DNA of 44,207 bases from an uncultured Bacteroidales bacterium (GTDB lineage Bacteria; Bacteroidota; Bacteroidia; Bacteroidales; UBA932), in assembly GCA_946406355.1 (NCBI GenBank), contig CAMJKI010000011.1, positions 1 through 44,207 of the forward strand. The letters are read 5' to 3'. The translations under genes and the position numbers were made by a program. The notes beneath the pieces are model-generated. The model saw only the letters and a list, made by a program, of their open reading frames with translations, did not search any database and was not told the origin of the DNA. This document shows positions 18,790 to 26,835 of the stretch, piece after piece. Within the stretch, counting starts at the first letter, position 1. Every line of letters begins with the position of its first letter.

Positions 18790-18860
18790 CCGAGGTTAGT
18801 TTTAAGTTGGTTAGTTAATACAAAATAAAGGCGGCTCGTGAGAGTCGCCTTTATTATATT
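18790..18860 (+). ncRNA. Candidate small RNA from the sigma-54-like promoter
   Basis: A transcript starting about 12 nt after the GC of the promoter (near 18790) would run about 65-70 nt to the hairpin terminator at 18824-18855. It has no ATG and contains two GGTTAGTT units (18794-18801 and 18809-18816). This is inferred from the promoter and terminator alone. A rival reading is that the hairpin only terminates lptB and rpsU. Confidence 0.3.
18824..18855. terminator. Bidirectional terminator between lptB and rpsU
   Basis: AATAAAGGCG (18824-18833) pairs with CGCCTTTATT (18846-18855), with A/T-rich ends that give a U-run on either strand. It lies between convergent genes. Confidence 0.8.
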
Positions 18861-18876
18861 GATGGGTGTAGTGGGC

Positions 18877-19071
18877 TTACTGCTCTTCCTGGAGACGAAG
18901 CTTCTGGACGTAGATAGCCTTCTGCAGAGCCATGCGCTTCTTCACGGAAGGCTTCTCGAAGTTTTTACGGGAACGCATCTCGCGAACGGCGCCGGTCTTT
19001 TCGAACTTGCGCTTGAATTTCTTAAGAGCTCTCTCGATATTTTCGCCTTCTTTGATGGGAACGATGATCAT
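18877..19071 (-). CDS. rpsU: Small ribosomal subunit protein bS21
   Basis: The 64-residue basic protein starts MIIVPIKEGENIERALKKFK and contains RKNFEKPSVKKRMALQKAIY, the bS21 family pattern. It sits by the 3' end of 16S rRNA in the small subunit. In Bacteroidetes bS21 takes part in hiding the anti-Shine-Dalgarno sequence, and rpsU is reported in the class to keep a strong Shine-Dalgarno, suggesting feedback. That fits here: AGGAGGTG lies 7 nt before this ATG although most genes in the window lack such a site. The promoter is a full-consensus TTTG-N19-TACCTTTG. The gene is monocistronic and convergent with lptB. Confidence 0.95.
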   Translation of the reverse strand: MIIVPIKEGENIERALKKFKRKFEKTGAVREMRSRKNFEKPSVKKRMALQKAIYVQKLRLQEEQ

Positions 19072-19078
19072 GCTTTTA

Positions 19079-19086
19079 CACCTCCT
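19079..19086 (-). promoter_or_regulatory. Full-strength Shine-Dalgarno of rpsU
   Basis: The minus strand reads AAAGGAGGTG then 7 nt then ATG, complementary to the whole anti-Shine-Dalgarno. It is the longest such match I saw in the window and fixes the rpsU start at 19071. Confidence 0.85.
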
Positions 19087-19103
19087 TTTTCTTTTTGGGA
19101 CTG

Positions 19104-19134
19104 CAAAGGTAGAATTTTTTTTCTTCCCCGCAAA
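19104..19134 (-). promoter_or_regulatory. rpsU promoter, full Bacteroidetes consensus
   Basis: On the minus strand TTTG (19134-19131), a 19-nt spacer and TACCTTTG (19111-19104) match the -33/-7 consensus. The -33 element lies immediately after the metalloprotease stop codon (19137-19139). Confidence 0.8.
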
Positions 19135-19136
19135 AT

Positions 19137-21734
19137 TTATTTCACATCTATCGAGAGTTCCAGCGTTTCCACAGACCCGTCGGCATATTTCAGGGCGGCG
19201 GTTATGGCGTGCGTTCCTTGGGTGAGAACTACAGAGTTGCCGTTCTGGGCCTTGCCGTCCATGGACCAGGACACGGTTTCGGGTTCGCTGCCCTGGAAGC
19301 AGTCCACGGCCAGATGGAAGACGTCACCCACGGAATATGCTCCGTTTTTAGGGTCGTTGATGGCGTTGATTCCCATCTGGGAGAAGGTATGGATCATGTC
19401 ATCGGCTTCGGAGGTCTGGGCGGCGATATCGGCTGCCAAGAACAGATCAAAGCCTTCATTTTCCTGATATTCCCAATTGCTTTGCTCAAGATTCAGGCTG
19501 GAATAATAGCAGTGATTGCCGCCAGGGATAATGATAATGGGATAACCTTCGTACTCCACCTGGGCATTTTCCACAGCGTAGCCAACATAGAGATCTTTTC
19601 CAGCCGGGAAGACTCTGCTGGGCAGGTCTACCAGAATGGGTTCGTCGGCGCCCTCTTCCAAACCGGGCACCTTATAAGTGAGGAGGCGCTCCTCTCCGGA
19701 ATCTATAATAACATAATAGGCGTCGGCCGGACAGACCGGGTAAAACATCACCGAAGTAACGATGCCTCCGCTTTCCGGGAGCTCATCGGCCGGAATCCGG
19801 ATGGAAGCCATCTGGGAATTACCCAGCGGGGGATACCCGCCATAATACGCATCCTCGTCCTCGTCGTAGTAGCGGTATGTATTGGCTACTTCTTCCCCAA
19901 GCCGGAAAAGGACCTCCTGGACTCTATTTAATCTTTTTACCGTAAAGTCTCTGCTTAGGGTCTGATATCCATCCTTGGAGAAGGTAATACGCGCGTCGGG
20001 GGAGTCGAAGCTCTCCATTTTTATCTGGAACGTTCCGTCATTGGCGGTGATGCATTCATATTCAGTCTCCGGTGCCGATTTCTTCTGGCGGGGCCTCAAG
20101 GAAGCATTTTCGGCCGGATTGCTTTTGCGGACAGTCACCCGTACGCCCGGGATGCCCACTCCGTTCTGCGTCTGGACCAGGCCCATGATAATCCGTTCGT
20201 CGGAATAATTGGCATTGACGGAAACGCCTTCCCCGGGGAACAGCGTAATGTTGTTGAGGGTGAGCCCCGTAAAGCTTTCTTCCCAGTCAATGGGTGTGAA
20301 GGTGGTGATATTCTTGTCGCCGGGAAACACCATATTTCTGCCTTTCCCACTATATGCCAGGTTCTTCTGGTCGTCGGCGGGTACAATATAGAAGCAAGGA
20401 TGATCTCCGTAAGCGTTTATCTTATTGTACCATGACCAGTGATCCCAGTGATCATAGGGAGATATTCCGCCTACTGAACGGGTGGTGGACTTGTCGGCGT
20501 GGTAAACCAGCAGGCCTTCGGGGAGAGGCCGGTCCCAACCCGTCTTGTCCCTGTATTCGTAGATGAAATATTCTCCAGAGGTGTCGGTTTTGCTCATGTA
20601 CGCAACATTCCCTGTTATGCTGGGAATGACGGTGGCGCCCGGGGGAAGTACCTTCAAGTCCTCTTCTTCCATCCATCCCAGCATAATGCGTTCTTCCGCG
20701 TTGAAATAGGGCGGGGTGCGGCCATTGTTGTTATAGCTGCCGGAGTCCATGGTGGAAAAGCCATAAAGCCCGCCGGCGTAGCCATTATCTTCGTAGTCCG
20801 TATCATAGAAATCCGGCAAACCCAGGGAATGCCCGAATTCGTGGCAGGTGGTGCCGATACCGCACATGTTCACGCCCTCATTTCCCCGTAGCTCGGAGGT
20901 GCAGAAATATCTGTTTAGTGCTTTGCCGTCAAAACGGGCATTCCTGGCTTCGGCCGAAGAAGAACCCTGCAGATTCCACTGGTGCGGCCAGATGGTATTC
21001 TGGTGGGCTCCTTCGGCCTGATTGTATCCGGCAAAGTAGAACAGGGTCATATCCACGTATCCGTCGTTATTGACGTCGTACTGGGAGAAGTCTATGCTGT
21101 CGTCCAGTAACAGGGCGGCCTCGTACAAGGCCAACTCCGGCTGGATATCGTTTTCGATGATCTTCCCCTGGCTGTTCCTGACAGGCTCTCCGTAATACTT
21201 CATTTCGTGTTGTAGCGTTACCGGGCCATAGACATCGAAGATGGGTTTGAATTGTCCATGGGAGTTCTCCAGATAGAAGTCCTGCACGGACCCCGTGCCT
21301 CCGTTTTCGGAGTAGCCGGACTGGTTGAGAAGAGCGATGAACTGTTCCTGGGGATTGTCTATGGAGAAATCCTGATCCTGGAATGCCACCAGCAGCACCG
21401 GAATGTGCCTTTCTCCATGGGTCATGATGTTATTGGCACCGGAACGACGGTCGATGCGACGGCTGTTAACCCGGGTACGGATCTGCATGGCTTCGTTCCG
21501 CTGTTCCATTGTAATGGTGGTGGGACGCCAATAACCGTCGGCATCCAGTTCTACAGCCTGGGTAGTTCCCGCTAGGGTGGCCCAGCTGAAGAATTCGTCA
21601 CCGTGAAGTTCCAGCCGAATAATACTGCCGTCCGGCTGGGTATAATTAAAGGCACCGGGTTTGGCCGGAATGGCATAGGCAGCAAGGCTGATCAGGGAGG
21701 CGGCAAGGGCCGATAAGAAAACGCGATAATTCAT
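19137..21734 (-). CDS. Secreted M6-family (immune inhibitor A-like) zinc metalloprotease
   Basis: Secreted zinc protease of 865 residues. It has a signal peptide (1 to about 21), an M6 prodomain-like region and the catalytic motif HEFGHSLGLPD, with His298, Glu299, His302 and Asp308 (HExxHxxGxxD). A calcium-type VNNDGYVDM segment lies upstream in the catalytic domain. Residues about 520-610 form a carboxypeptidase-regulatory-like domain (GLVQTQNGVGIPGVRVTV). An adhesion-like beta domain follows (about 620-770), then a short Ig-like C-terminus ending LSIDVK. No gingipain-type T9SS sorting tail is evident. A Shine-Dalgarno AGGAGG 8 nt upstream overlaps the region of the BACON gene stop, and the two genes are 15 nt apart, so they are likely translated from one mRNA. 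Target proteins are unknown. Confidence 0.9.
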   Translation of the reverse strand: MNYRVFLSALAASLISLAAYAIPAKPGAFNYTQPDGSIIRLELHGDEFFSWATLAGTTQAVELDADGYWRPTTITMEQRNEAMQIRTRVNSRRIDRRSGANNIMTHGERHIPVLLVAFQDQDFSIDNPQEQFIALLNQSGYSENGGTGSVQDFYLENSHGQFKPIFDVYGPVTLQHEMKYYGEPVRNSQGKIIENDIQPELALYEAALLLDDSIDFSQYDVNNDGYVDMTLFYFAGYNQAEGAHQNTIWPHQWNLQGSSSAEARNARFDGKALNRYFCTSELRGNEGVNMCGIGTTCHEFGHSLGLPDFYDTDYEDNGYAGGLYGFSTMDSGSYNNNGRTPPYFNAEERIMLGWMEEEDLKVLPPGATVIPSITGNVAYMSKTDTSGEYFIYEYRDKTGWDRPLPEGLLVYHADKSTTRSVGGISPYDHWDHWSWYNKINAYGDHPCFYIVPADDQKNLAYSGKGRNMVFPGDKNITTFTPIDWEESFTGLTLNNITLFPGEGVSVNANYSDERIIMGLVQTQNGVGIPGVRVTVRKSNPAENASLRPRQKKSAPETEYECITANDGTFQIKMESFDSPDARITFSKDGYQTLSRDFTVKRLNRVQEVLFRLGEEVANTYRYYDEDEDAYYGGYPPLGNSQMASIRIPADELPESGGIVTSVMFYPVCPADAYYVIIDSGEERLLTYKVPGLEEGADEPILVDLPSRVFPAGKDLYVGYAVENAQVEYEGYPIIIIPGGNHCYYSSLNLEQSNWEYQENEGFDLFLAADIAAQTSEADDMIHTFSQMGINAINDPKNGAYSVGDVFHLAVDCFQGSEPETVSWSMDGKAQNGNSVVLTQGTHAITAALKYADGSVETLELSIDVK

Positions 21735-21742
21735 CTTGGGTT

Positions 21743-21748
21743 CCTCCT
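21743..21748 (-). promoter_or_regulatory. Shine-Dalgarno of the metalloprotease gene
   Basis: The minus strand reads AGGAGG 8 nt before the ATG at 21734, in the 15-nt gap after the BACON lipoprotein stop codon. Shine-Dalgarno sites are scarce in this window, so it supports this start and translation from the shared mRNA. Confidence 0.65.
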
Positions 21749-21749
21749 G

Positions 21750-23285
21750 TTACAGTTTTACGATAAAAAAGGTTTCGGGCGAGGCTTTCAGCCAGTACAC
21801 TCCATCCTTCACATCCAGCAAGGTGGCCGGGAATTCGGCCGAGTCATAAACGGTGGCCTTGTTAAGAATGGTGACCAATACGACACACTCGCTGCCGGCT
21901 TCGCTGTTTGCATTAAGCCCCGTCAGGGTTACGGCCGAAAGCCGGGATGCATTAAGCAGGCGGAACTGAACGTTTCCGTCGGCATCTGTCCGGCAGGCGG
22001 TCTGGTTCCAGCCGTCGGCACCTTTCACATAGTTTTTCCCATCCAGGCCGTACACGCCGGGAACCGTAACGCCAAGTACGGGATCTTTTCCGGACTGGGT
22101 TACCTGAATGATAAGGGTGGCGTCCGGATGCCCTTCGCTGGTGAAAGTGAGTTCCGCCGTGCGGGCCTCGGTGCTGTTGTTCCTGTCCAGGGTAAAGCTT
22201 TCTTCGCGCTCCTGCAGCGCCTTGGTTTTAACGGGCTTGAGCCAGGAGGCCGATGACTGGACTGTATACTCTACGTTGAACCGCGTCTTGATGGTGAAAG
22301 TACGGGCCTGGAAGTCGAAGCTGAGCTTGTCCCCGCCTTCGCACAGAATCACGTCTTTCTGGTCCTGCTTCACCGTGAGGCTCTCTTCTATATCGAACTG
22401 AGTGCTGCGGAAGGTGATGGTGGCCTCCCGCGGGTTGTACGTCTCATTCTCCAGCGCTTCGAACACAAAAGTGTTGGTGGACATGGCCTTGGTGGCAAGT
22501 TCGCGAATCCAGTCGCAGGATTCGGGAATGTCTATGGATACGTCCACGTTGCTGCGGATTTCCACCGTAATAGTGCCGCCGGCCGATGATACTTCCGTGG
22601 GGTTGCCGCTAACAATAATGGAAGGCAGGCCACCCTCCTGGTACACTTTCACCGTCTCTTTTCCCAGGGCACTGCTGATGGTAATGGCCCCTTCCCGTTT
22701 TTCCACATCCTCGTTGGCAGCCACCTTAAAGGAGATAGAGGCTTCCGTAAGACCCTTGGTGGGGCTTTCCGGCGTAATCCAGGAAGCGGCCTGTTCGGAA
22801 ACGGAATAGGTAAAAGGAATGTTGGTCTGCAGCGTTACTTTGATAATGCCGCCATCCCGCCCTACGTCTTGCCGGCTGCTGGTGAGCAGCAGGGCATCTT
22901 TCTGCTTTTGCGTAACCACTATGGTGCGTTCCACATCCTCGCAAGTAAAGAGGATGGAGGCGGAGCGCTGGTCATAGTCGGTGTTTTCTTTTACCGTAAC
23001 GGTAATGGTGGCCGTGCCGCGTTTCCCGCTTTGGGCCGATATGAAACACCATTCACTGGCCCGGTCGTTCACGAAAGAGGCTGTCCATTTCCGGTTGGCT
23101 TCCAGGTCGATGGAAGCGTTTCCGGCGCTGAACGGAAACGTTATGGAAAGGTTCCCTCCGGAGAGGGAAGCATCATCGGCTTTGCCGATTCTGAAGGAGC
23201 CCTCCACGAATTCCATTTCGGGCTTGCAGGCGGCCAGCATCAGCAGGGCCAGCGAGCAGAAAAACAAGCTTGAAAATTTATGCAT
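21750..23285 (-). CDS. BACON-domain surface lipoprotein
   Basis: The 511-residue lipoprotein has signal sequence MHKFSSLFFCSLALLMLAAC, with a lipobox ending at Cys20. At least four tandem BACON-type Ig-like domains follow, each with the pattern of a Trp in the middle and a terminal VxQ motif (IVVTQKQKD, VKVYQEGG, LTVKQDQKD, IQVTQSGKD). A shorter beta domain closes the protein. BACON domains are common in Bacteroidales cell-surface proteins and often act as spacers or bind carbohydrate or mucin. The start at 23285 was chosen because it opens the lipoprotein signal; the frame stays open to 23420 without a plausible signal. It is upstream of the M6 protease on one transcript, so the pair may be displayed or secreted together. 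Confidence 0.88.
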   Translation of the reverse strand: MHKFSSLFFCSLALLMLAACKPEMEFVEGSFRIGKADDASLSGGNLSITFPFSAGNASIDLEANRKWTASFVNDRASEWCFISAQSGKRGTATITVTVKENTDYDQRSASILFTCEDVERTIVVTQKQKDALLLTSSRQDVGRDGGIIKVTLQTNIPFTYSVSEQAASWITPESPTKGLTEASISFKVAANEDVEKREGAITISSALGKETVKVYQEGGLPSIIVSGNPTEVSSAGGTITVEIRSNVDVSIDIPESCDWIRELATKAMSTNTFVFEALENETYNPREATITFRSTQFDIEESLTVKQDQKDVILCEGGDKLSFDFQARTFTIKTRFNVEYTVQSSASWLKPVKTKALQEREESFTLDRNNSTEARTAELTFTSEGHPDATLIIQVTQSGKDPVLGVTVPGVYGLDGKNYVKGADGWNQTACRTDADGNVQFRLLNASRLSAVTLTGLNANSEAGSECVVLVTILNKATVYDSAEFPATLLDVKDGVYWLKASPETFFIVKL

Positions 23286-23352
23286 AAATGAATAGTTTTC
23301 CATGCGACATAAACAAGCGATAAAATTAGTTAAATGATACTGAATCTCCAAA

Positions 23353-23383
23353 TTGGATATTATTTTTATTCTTAGTAAATTTG
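23353..23383 (+). promoter_or_regulatory. Promoter of the EF-hand/ATPase/sirtuin operon
   Basis: TAAATTTG (23376-23383) matches TAnnTTTG and TTGG at 23353-23356 lies 19 nt upstream as a near-TTTG -33 element. The leader to the ATG at 23435 is about 45 nt. Confidence 0.65.
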
Positions 23384-23434
23384 CCATAACAAGTTTGTTA
23401 TCCGCCCATAGAATCAACATTAAAACTCAGCGAT

Positions 23435-25681
23435 ATGAAAAAGAAAAAGAATCCCGATGCCTACGACTGGCAGTTCGCTTCCGTAGGCGGTGCCGTACGC
23501 GTCCAAATCCGTAACGGAGAAGATATCCGCCATCTGGGAGAGCTAGACCGCAAGCTTTGGACTGTGCTCAGTTGTCCCGCCGGCGGCCTGGAGTTCGACC
23601 CTACTACGCTCAAGGACATCGATGCCGACGGGGATGGCAACATCCGGGTGGATGAGGTTATTGCCACTGCCCAGTGGCTCACCCGGGTAATCAGGGATGC
23701 CGACACCCTGATCAAGGGCGAAGACACGCTTCCGTTCGACAATTTCAACACGGAAGATCCGGACGGGGCACGCCTGCAGGCATCGGCCCGCCAGATTCTG
23801 GCCAATCTGGGGTTGGAAAAGGACTGCATTTCGCTGGCAGAAACCTCCGACAACGTGAAAATTTTTGCCAACACCCTGTTCAACGGCGACGGCATCATTA
23901 CCCCCGCATCGGCCGGAAAGGAGGAGACGCTGGCCAAACTTATTGCCGATATTGCCGCAAGCATGGGCTCCGCAACCGACCGCAGCGGCGTGGAAGGCGT
24001 AACCGCCAACCATGTGGAGGCTTTCTACACGGCCTGTGCCGATTTTGCCGCCTGGAAGGCCGCCGGCACTCCGGAAGTATTCCCCTTCGGCGAAAATACG
24101 GCCGCTGCCCTGGTCGCCGTGGAGGCCCTCAAGGACAAGGTAGCCGACTATTTCATGCGCTGCAAACTCATCGGCTTTGACGCCGCCACTTCCAATGCGG
24201 TAGATGTGTCCGTGGAAAAGATAGCTGCCATTGAAGGAAACCTGGCCGACGCTTCCTCCAAGATTGCCGACCAGCCGCTGGCCAAACCGTCCAAGGACGG
24301 CCTGCTGCCCCTGAAGGACGGACTGAACCCCGCCTGGAAGGATGCCGTGGCCGCCATGGCCGCCCTGTGCCTGCCCAAGAAGGCTTCCATTAACGAAGAA
24401 GACTGGAACGCCCTGGTAGCCAAGTTCGCCCCCTATACCGCCTGGATGGACGCCAAAAAGGGTGCCGAGGTGGAACCGCTGGGCCTGGAAGCCGTGCAGG
24501 CCATCCTGAAAGAAGACAAAAAGGCCGCCCTGCTGGAACTGCTGGAAAAGGACAAGGCCGAAGAGGCCAACGCCCTCAGCATCGAAGAAGTGGACAAGTT
24601 GGTACGTCTGTACAAGAACTTCTACCGCTTCCTGAACAACTACGTGGTGCTCAGGGATTTCTACGATCCGGATTTCAAGGCCATCTTCCAGGCCGGCCGC
24701 CTGTATATCGACCAGCGCAGCACGGATCTGTGCGTAAAGGTGGCAGGCCCGTCTCCGGAAATCTCTTCCCTCAGCGGCATGTACATCTTGTACTGTGCCT
24801 GCACCAGCGAAAAGCTGGGCAAGTCCTTCAACATTGCCGCCGTGCTCACCGCCGGTGATGTGGATGGCCTCCGCGTGGGCAAGAACGCCGTGTTCTACGA
24901 CCGGGAGGGCAACGACTACACCGCCCAGGTAACCGCCATCGTGGAGAATCCGCTCAGCCTTCGCCAGGCCTTCTGGGCTCCGTACAAGAAGGTGGCGCGC
25001 TGGGTGAGCGACAAGATAGACAAGAGTGCCGCCGCCAAGAACGAGAAGTCCATGGAGAACCTCACCGCCGCGGCCGACAGCGCTACCGATGGCAAAGCGG
25101 CCGGTGCCGCCACCGCCGTGAAGCCGCCGTTCGACATTGCCAAATATGCCGGTATCTTTGCGGCCGTCGGCCTGGCCCTGGCGGCCATCAGCGGCGTTCT
25201 GGTGGCCCTGGTGGCTGTTTTCAAGGGGCTCTCCTGGTGGCAGTGGATTCTGGTTATAGTAGCCGTGATGCTCATCATATCGGCTCCGTCCGTGTTCATT
25301 GCCTGGCGCAAGCTCCGCAAGCGCGATCTGGGTCCTGTGCTCAACGCCAACGGCTGGGCCATGAACGCCGCCTCGCTGGTTAGCGTGAAGTTCGGCAAGA
25401 CGCTCACCTCCCTGGCCGAATATCCCAAGCTCACGGAAGTGGATCCGGAGGCCCGTAAGAAGGCCCGTCGCCGCTGCTTCTGGTGGTCGTTCGCCACGGT
25501 GGTGGTGATTGCCTGCGTGGTGCTGTGGCTGATGAACATCCTGGCACCTGTCTGTGATTTCCTGCGCAGTCCGCTGCCCAAGTATCGGCTGGATGTACCT
25601 CCGGTGGAAGTAGCCGTGCCCATTGAAGAAATCCCGGCCGTTCCCGTTACGGAGGTGACCGAGGCAGAACCCGTGGAATAA
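23435..25681 (+). CDS. Membrane protein of unknown function with an EF-hand near its N-terminus
   Basis: I do not recognise this 748-residue protein. There is no signal peptide. Residues 63-74 (DADGDGNIRVDE) form a canonical 12-residue EF-hand loop, and NGDGIITPAS near 150 looks like a partial second loop. A long Ala-rich, mainly helical region follows (about 170-470). Then come a mixed domain and three hydrophobic segments near 570-594, 600-624 and 683-706, so the large N-terminal part is probably cytoplasmic and the protein anchored from its C-terminal end. The last 40 residues are Pro/Val/Glu-rich (VPPVEVAVPIEEIPAVPVTE). Its stop shares a base with the ATPase start (TAATG), and the sirtuin follows with another overlap, so the three are translationally coupled and may act together. 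Calcium binding is inferred from the loop only. Confidence 0.85.
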   Translation: MKKKKNPDAYDWQFASVGGAVRVQIRNGEDIRHLGELDRKLWTVLSCPAGGLEFDPTTLKDIDADGDGNIRVDEVIATAQWLTRVIRDADTLIKGEDTLPFDNFNTEDPDGARLQASARQILANLGLEKDCISLAETSDNVKIFANTLFNGDGIITPASAGKEETLAKLIADIAASMGSATDRSGVEGVTANHVEAFYTACADFAAWKAAGTPEVFPFGENTAAALVAVEALKDKVADYFMRCKLIGFDAATSNAVDVSVEKIAAIEGNLADASSKIADQPLAKPSKDGLLPLKDGLNPAWKDAVAAMAALCLPKKASINEEDWNALVAKFAPYTAWMDAKKGAEVEPLGLEAVQAILKEDKKAALLELLEKDKAEEANALSIEEVDKLVRLYKNFYRFLNNYVVLRDFYDPDFKAIFQAGRLYIDQRSTDLCVKVAGPSPEISSLSGMYILYCACTSEKLGKSFNIAAVLTAGDVDGLRVGKNAVFYDREGNDYTAQVTAIVENPLSLRQAFWAPYKKVARWVSDKIDKSAAAKNEKSMENLTAAADSATDGKAAGAATAVKPPFDIAKYAGIFAAVGLALAAISGVLVALVAVFKGLSWWQWILVIVAVMLIISAPSVFIAWRKLRKRDLGPVLNANGWAMNAASLVSVKFGKTLTSLAEYPKLTEVDPEARKKARRRCFWWSFATVVVIACVVLWLMNILAPVCDFLRSPLPKYRLDVPPVEVAVPIEEIPAVPVTEVTEAEPVE

Positions 25682-26835
25682 TGGATACTCCCTTTCCTTA
25701 TTCCCAATATGTGACCGGCAAGAATTTTGTCGGCCGCAAATCCGACGTAACCTTGCTGGGGAACCTCCTTTCCCAGGGCGAACATGTGGTAATGTACGAG
25801 CCGCCCAAAACGGGAAAGACCTCGCTGGTGCAGCAGGCCCTGCTGTCCATGCGCATGGTCGGGAAACCCTTCACGGTGGGGCAATTGTCGGTCCTGAACA
25901 TCCGTACGCTGGAGGATTTCCTGCTCCGGCTGGGCTCCACGGTGGTGCGGATGGTGGCTTCCACGCCGGCGGAATATGCCGCAGTGGCCAAGCAGTACCT
26001 TTCCGGCACCCATTTCGTCTTCGACCCCGTTGCTTTTGCCGAGCAGGACCAGGTGATATCGGCCGGATGGGAGCTGGATGCCGACGACGTGAAGGCCATG
26101 CTCCGCTTTCCCTTCCGCCTGGCCAAAGAGCGGGGGGAGAGGCTCATCCTTATTGTGGACGAGTTCCAGTGCGTGCTGTATCAGGACAATCCCGACGCGT
26201 TGCTGCGTCCGCTGGATGCTACCCTGCGCGCCGCCCGGGAAGCCGGGGAAAAGCAGTTCTCCATTATCCTTTCCGGCAGCGCGGTGAATGCCATGCGCTC
26301 CATCTTCGAGAGCAGCATCCTTTTTCACCGGCAGGTAGAGCGGGTGCGTCTTTCTCCCGTGGAAGACAGCGAAATGGCCTCCCACGTTATCCGGGGCTTC
26401 CTTTCCGGAGGCAAGGTGCTGGACGCCAACCTCATGGAGGGGGCCTGCCGCCTGTTCCGGGGCCATCTCTGGTACATCAACCATTTCTCGGCCATCTGCG
26501 ACTCCATGACGCGCGGGTATATTATGGAACCTGTGCTGGTAGATGCCCTGGGTACCCTTATCACCATCCATGAACCCCGCTTCACGGAAATGATGGGCGG
26601 GCTTACCACCCATCAGGTGAACATGTTGCGGGCTACGGTGGACGGGGTAACCCGTTTCAGCTCGTCGGAGGTAATCCGCAAGTACGGGCTCAATTCATCG
26701 GCCAATGTAAAGCGGGTAAAGGACGCCCTCATGAAAAAGGAAATCCTGCGCTTTGACGAGGCCGATAACCCTGTGATTATAGATCCCCTGTTCGAGTATT
26801 GGGTAAAAAAGTATTATTTCGAGGTTAAGGAATGA
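25681..26835 (+). CDS. AAA-type ATPase of the archaeal-ATPase-like family (ATP-binding protein)
   Basis: The 384-residue cytoplasmic protein begins VTGKNFVGRKSDVTLLGNLL, the entry motif of archaeal-ATPase-like proteins (PF01637 type). It has Walker A PPKTGKTS (41-48), Walker B LILIVDEFQ (about 156-164) and a sensor-like SGS segment (IILSGSAVNAM). The C-terminal part (about 300-384) contains a winged-helix-like region (SSEVIRKYGLNSSANVKRVKDALMKKEIL) ending in IIDPLFEYWVKKYYF. Bacteroidales carry many such ATPases, mostly of unknown role. It overlaps the EF-hand membrane protein by 1 nt and the sirtuin by 4 nt, so it probably acts on or with one of them. Confidence 0.88.
   Translation: MDTPFPYSQYVTGKNFVGRKSDVTLLGNLLSQGEHVVMYEPPKTGKTSLVQQALLSMRMVGKPFTVGQLSVLNIRTLEDFLLRLGSTVVRMVASTPAEYAAVAKQYLSGTHFVFDPVAFAEQDQVISAGWELDADDVKAMLRFPFRLAKERGERLILIVDEFQCVLYQDNPDALLRPLDATLRAAREAGEKQFSIILSGSAVNAMRSIFESSILFHRQVERVRLSPVEDSEMASHVIRGFLSGGKVLDANLMEGACRLFRGHLWYINHFSAICDSMTRGYIMEPVLVDALGTLITIHEPRFTEMMGGLTTHQVNMLRATVDGVTRFSSSEVIRKYGLNSSANVKRVKDALMKKEILRFDEADNPVIIDPLFEYWVKKYYFEVKE

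Noticed and set aside
23286..23420. Upstream in-frame starts for the BACON lipoprotein
   Set aside because: They would bury the lipoprotein signal 45 residues inside the protein; the ATG at 23285 places the lipobox correctly.
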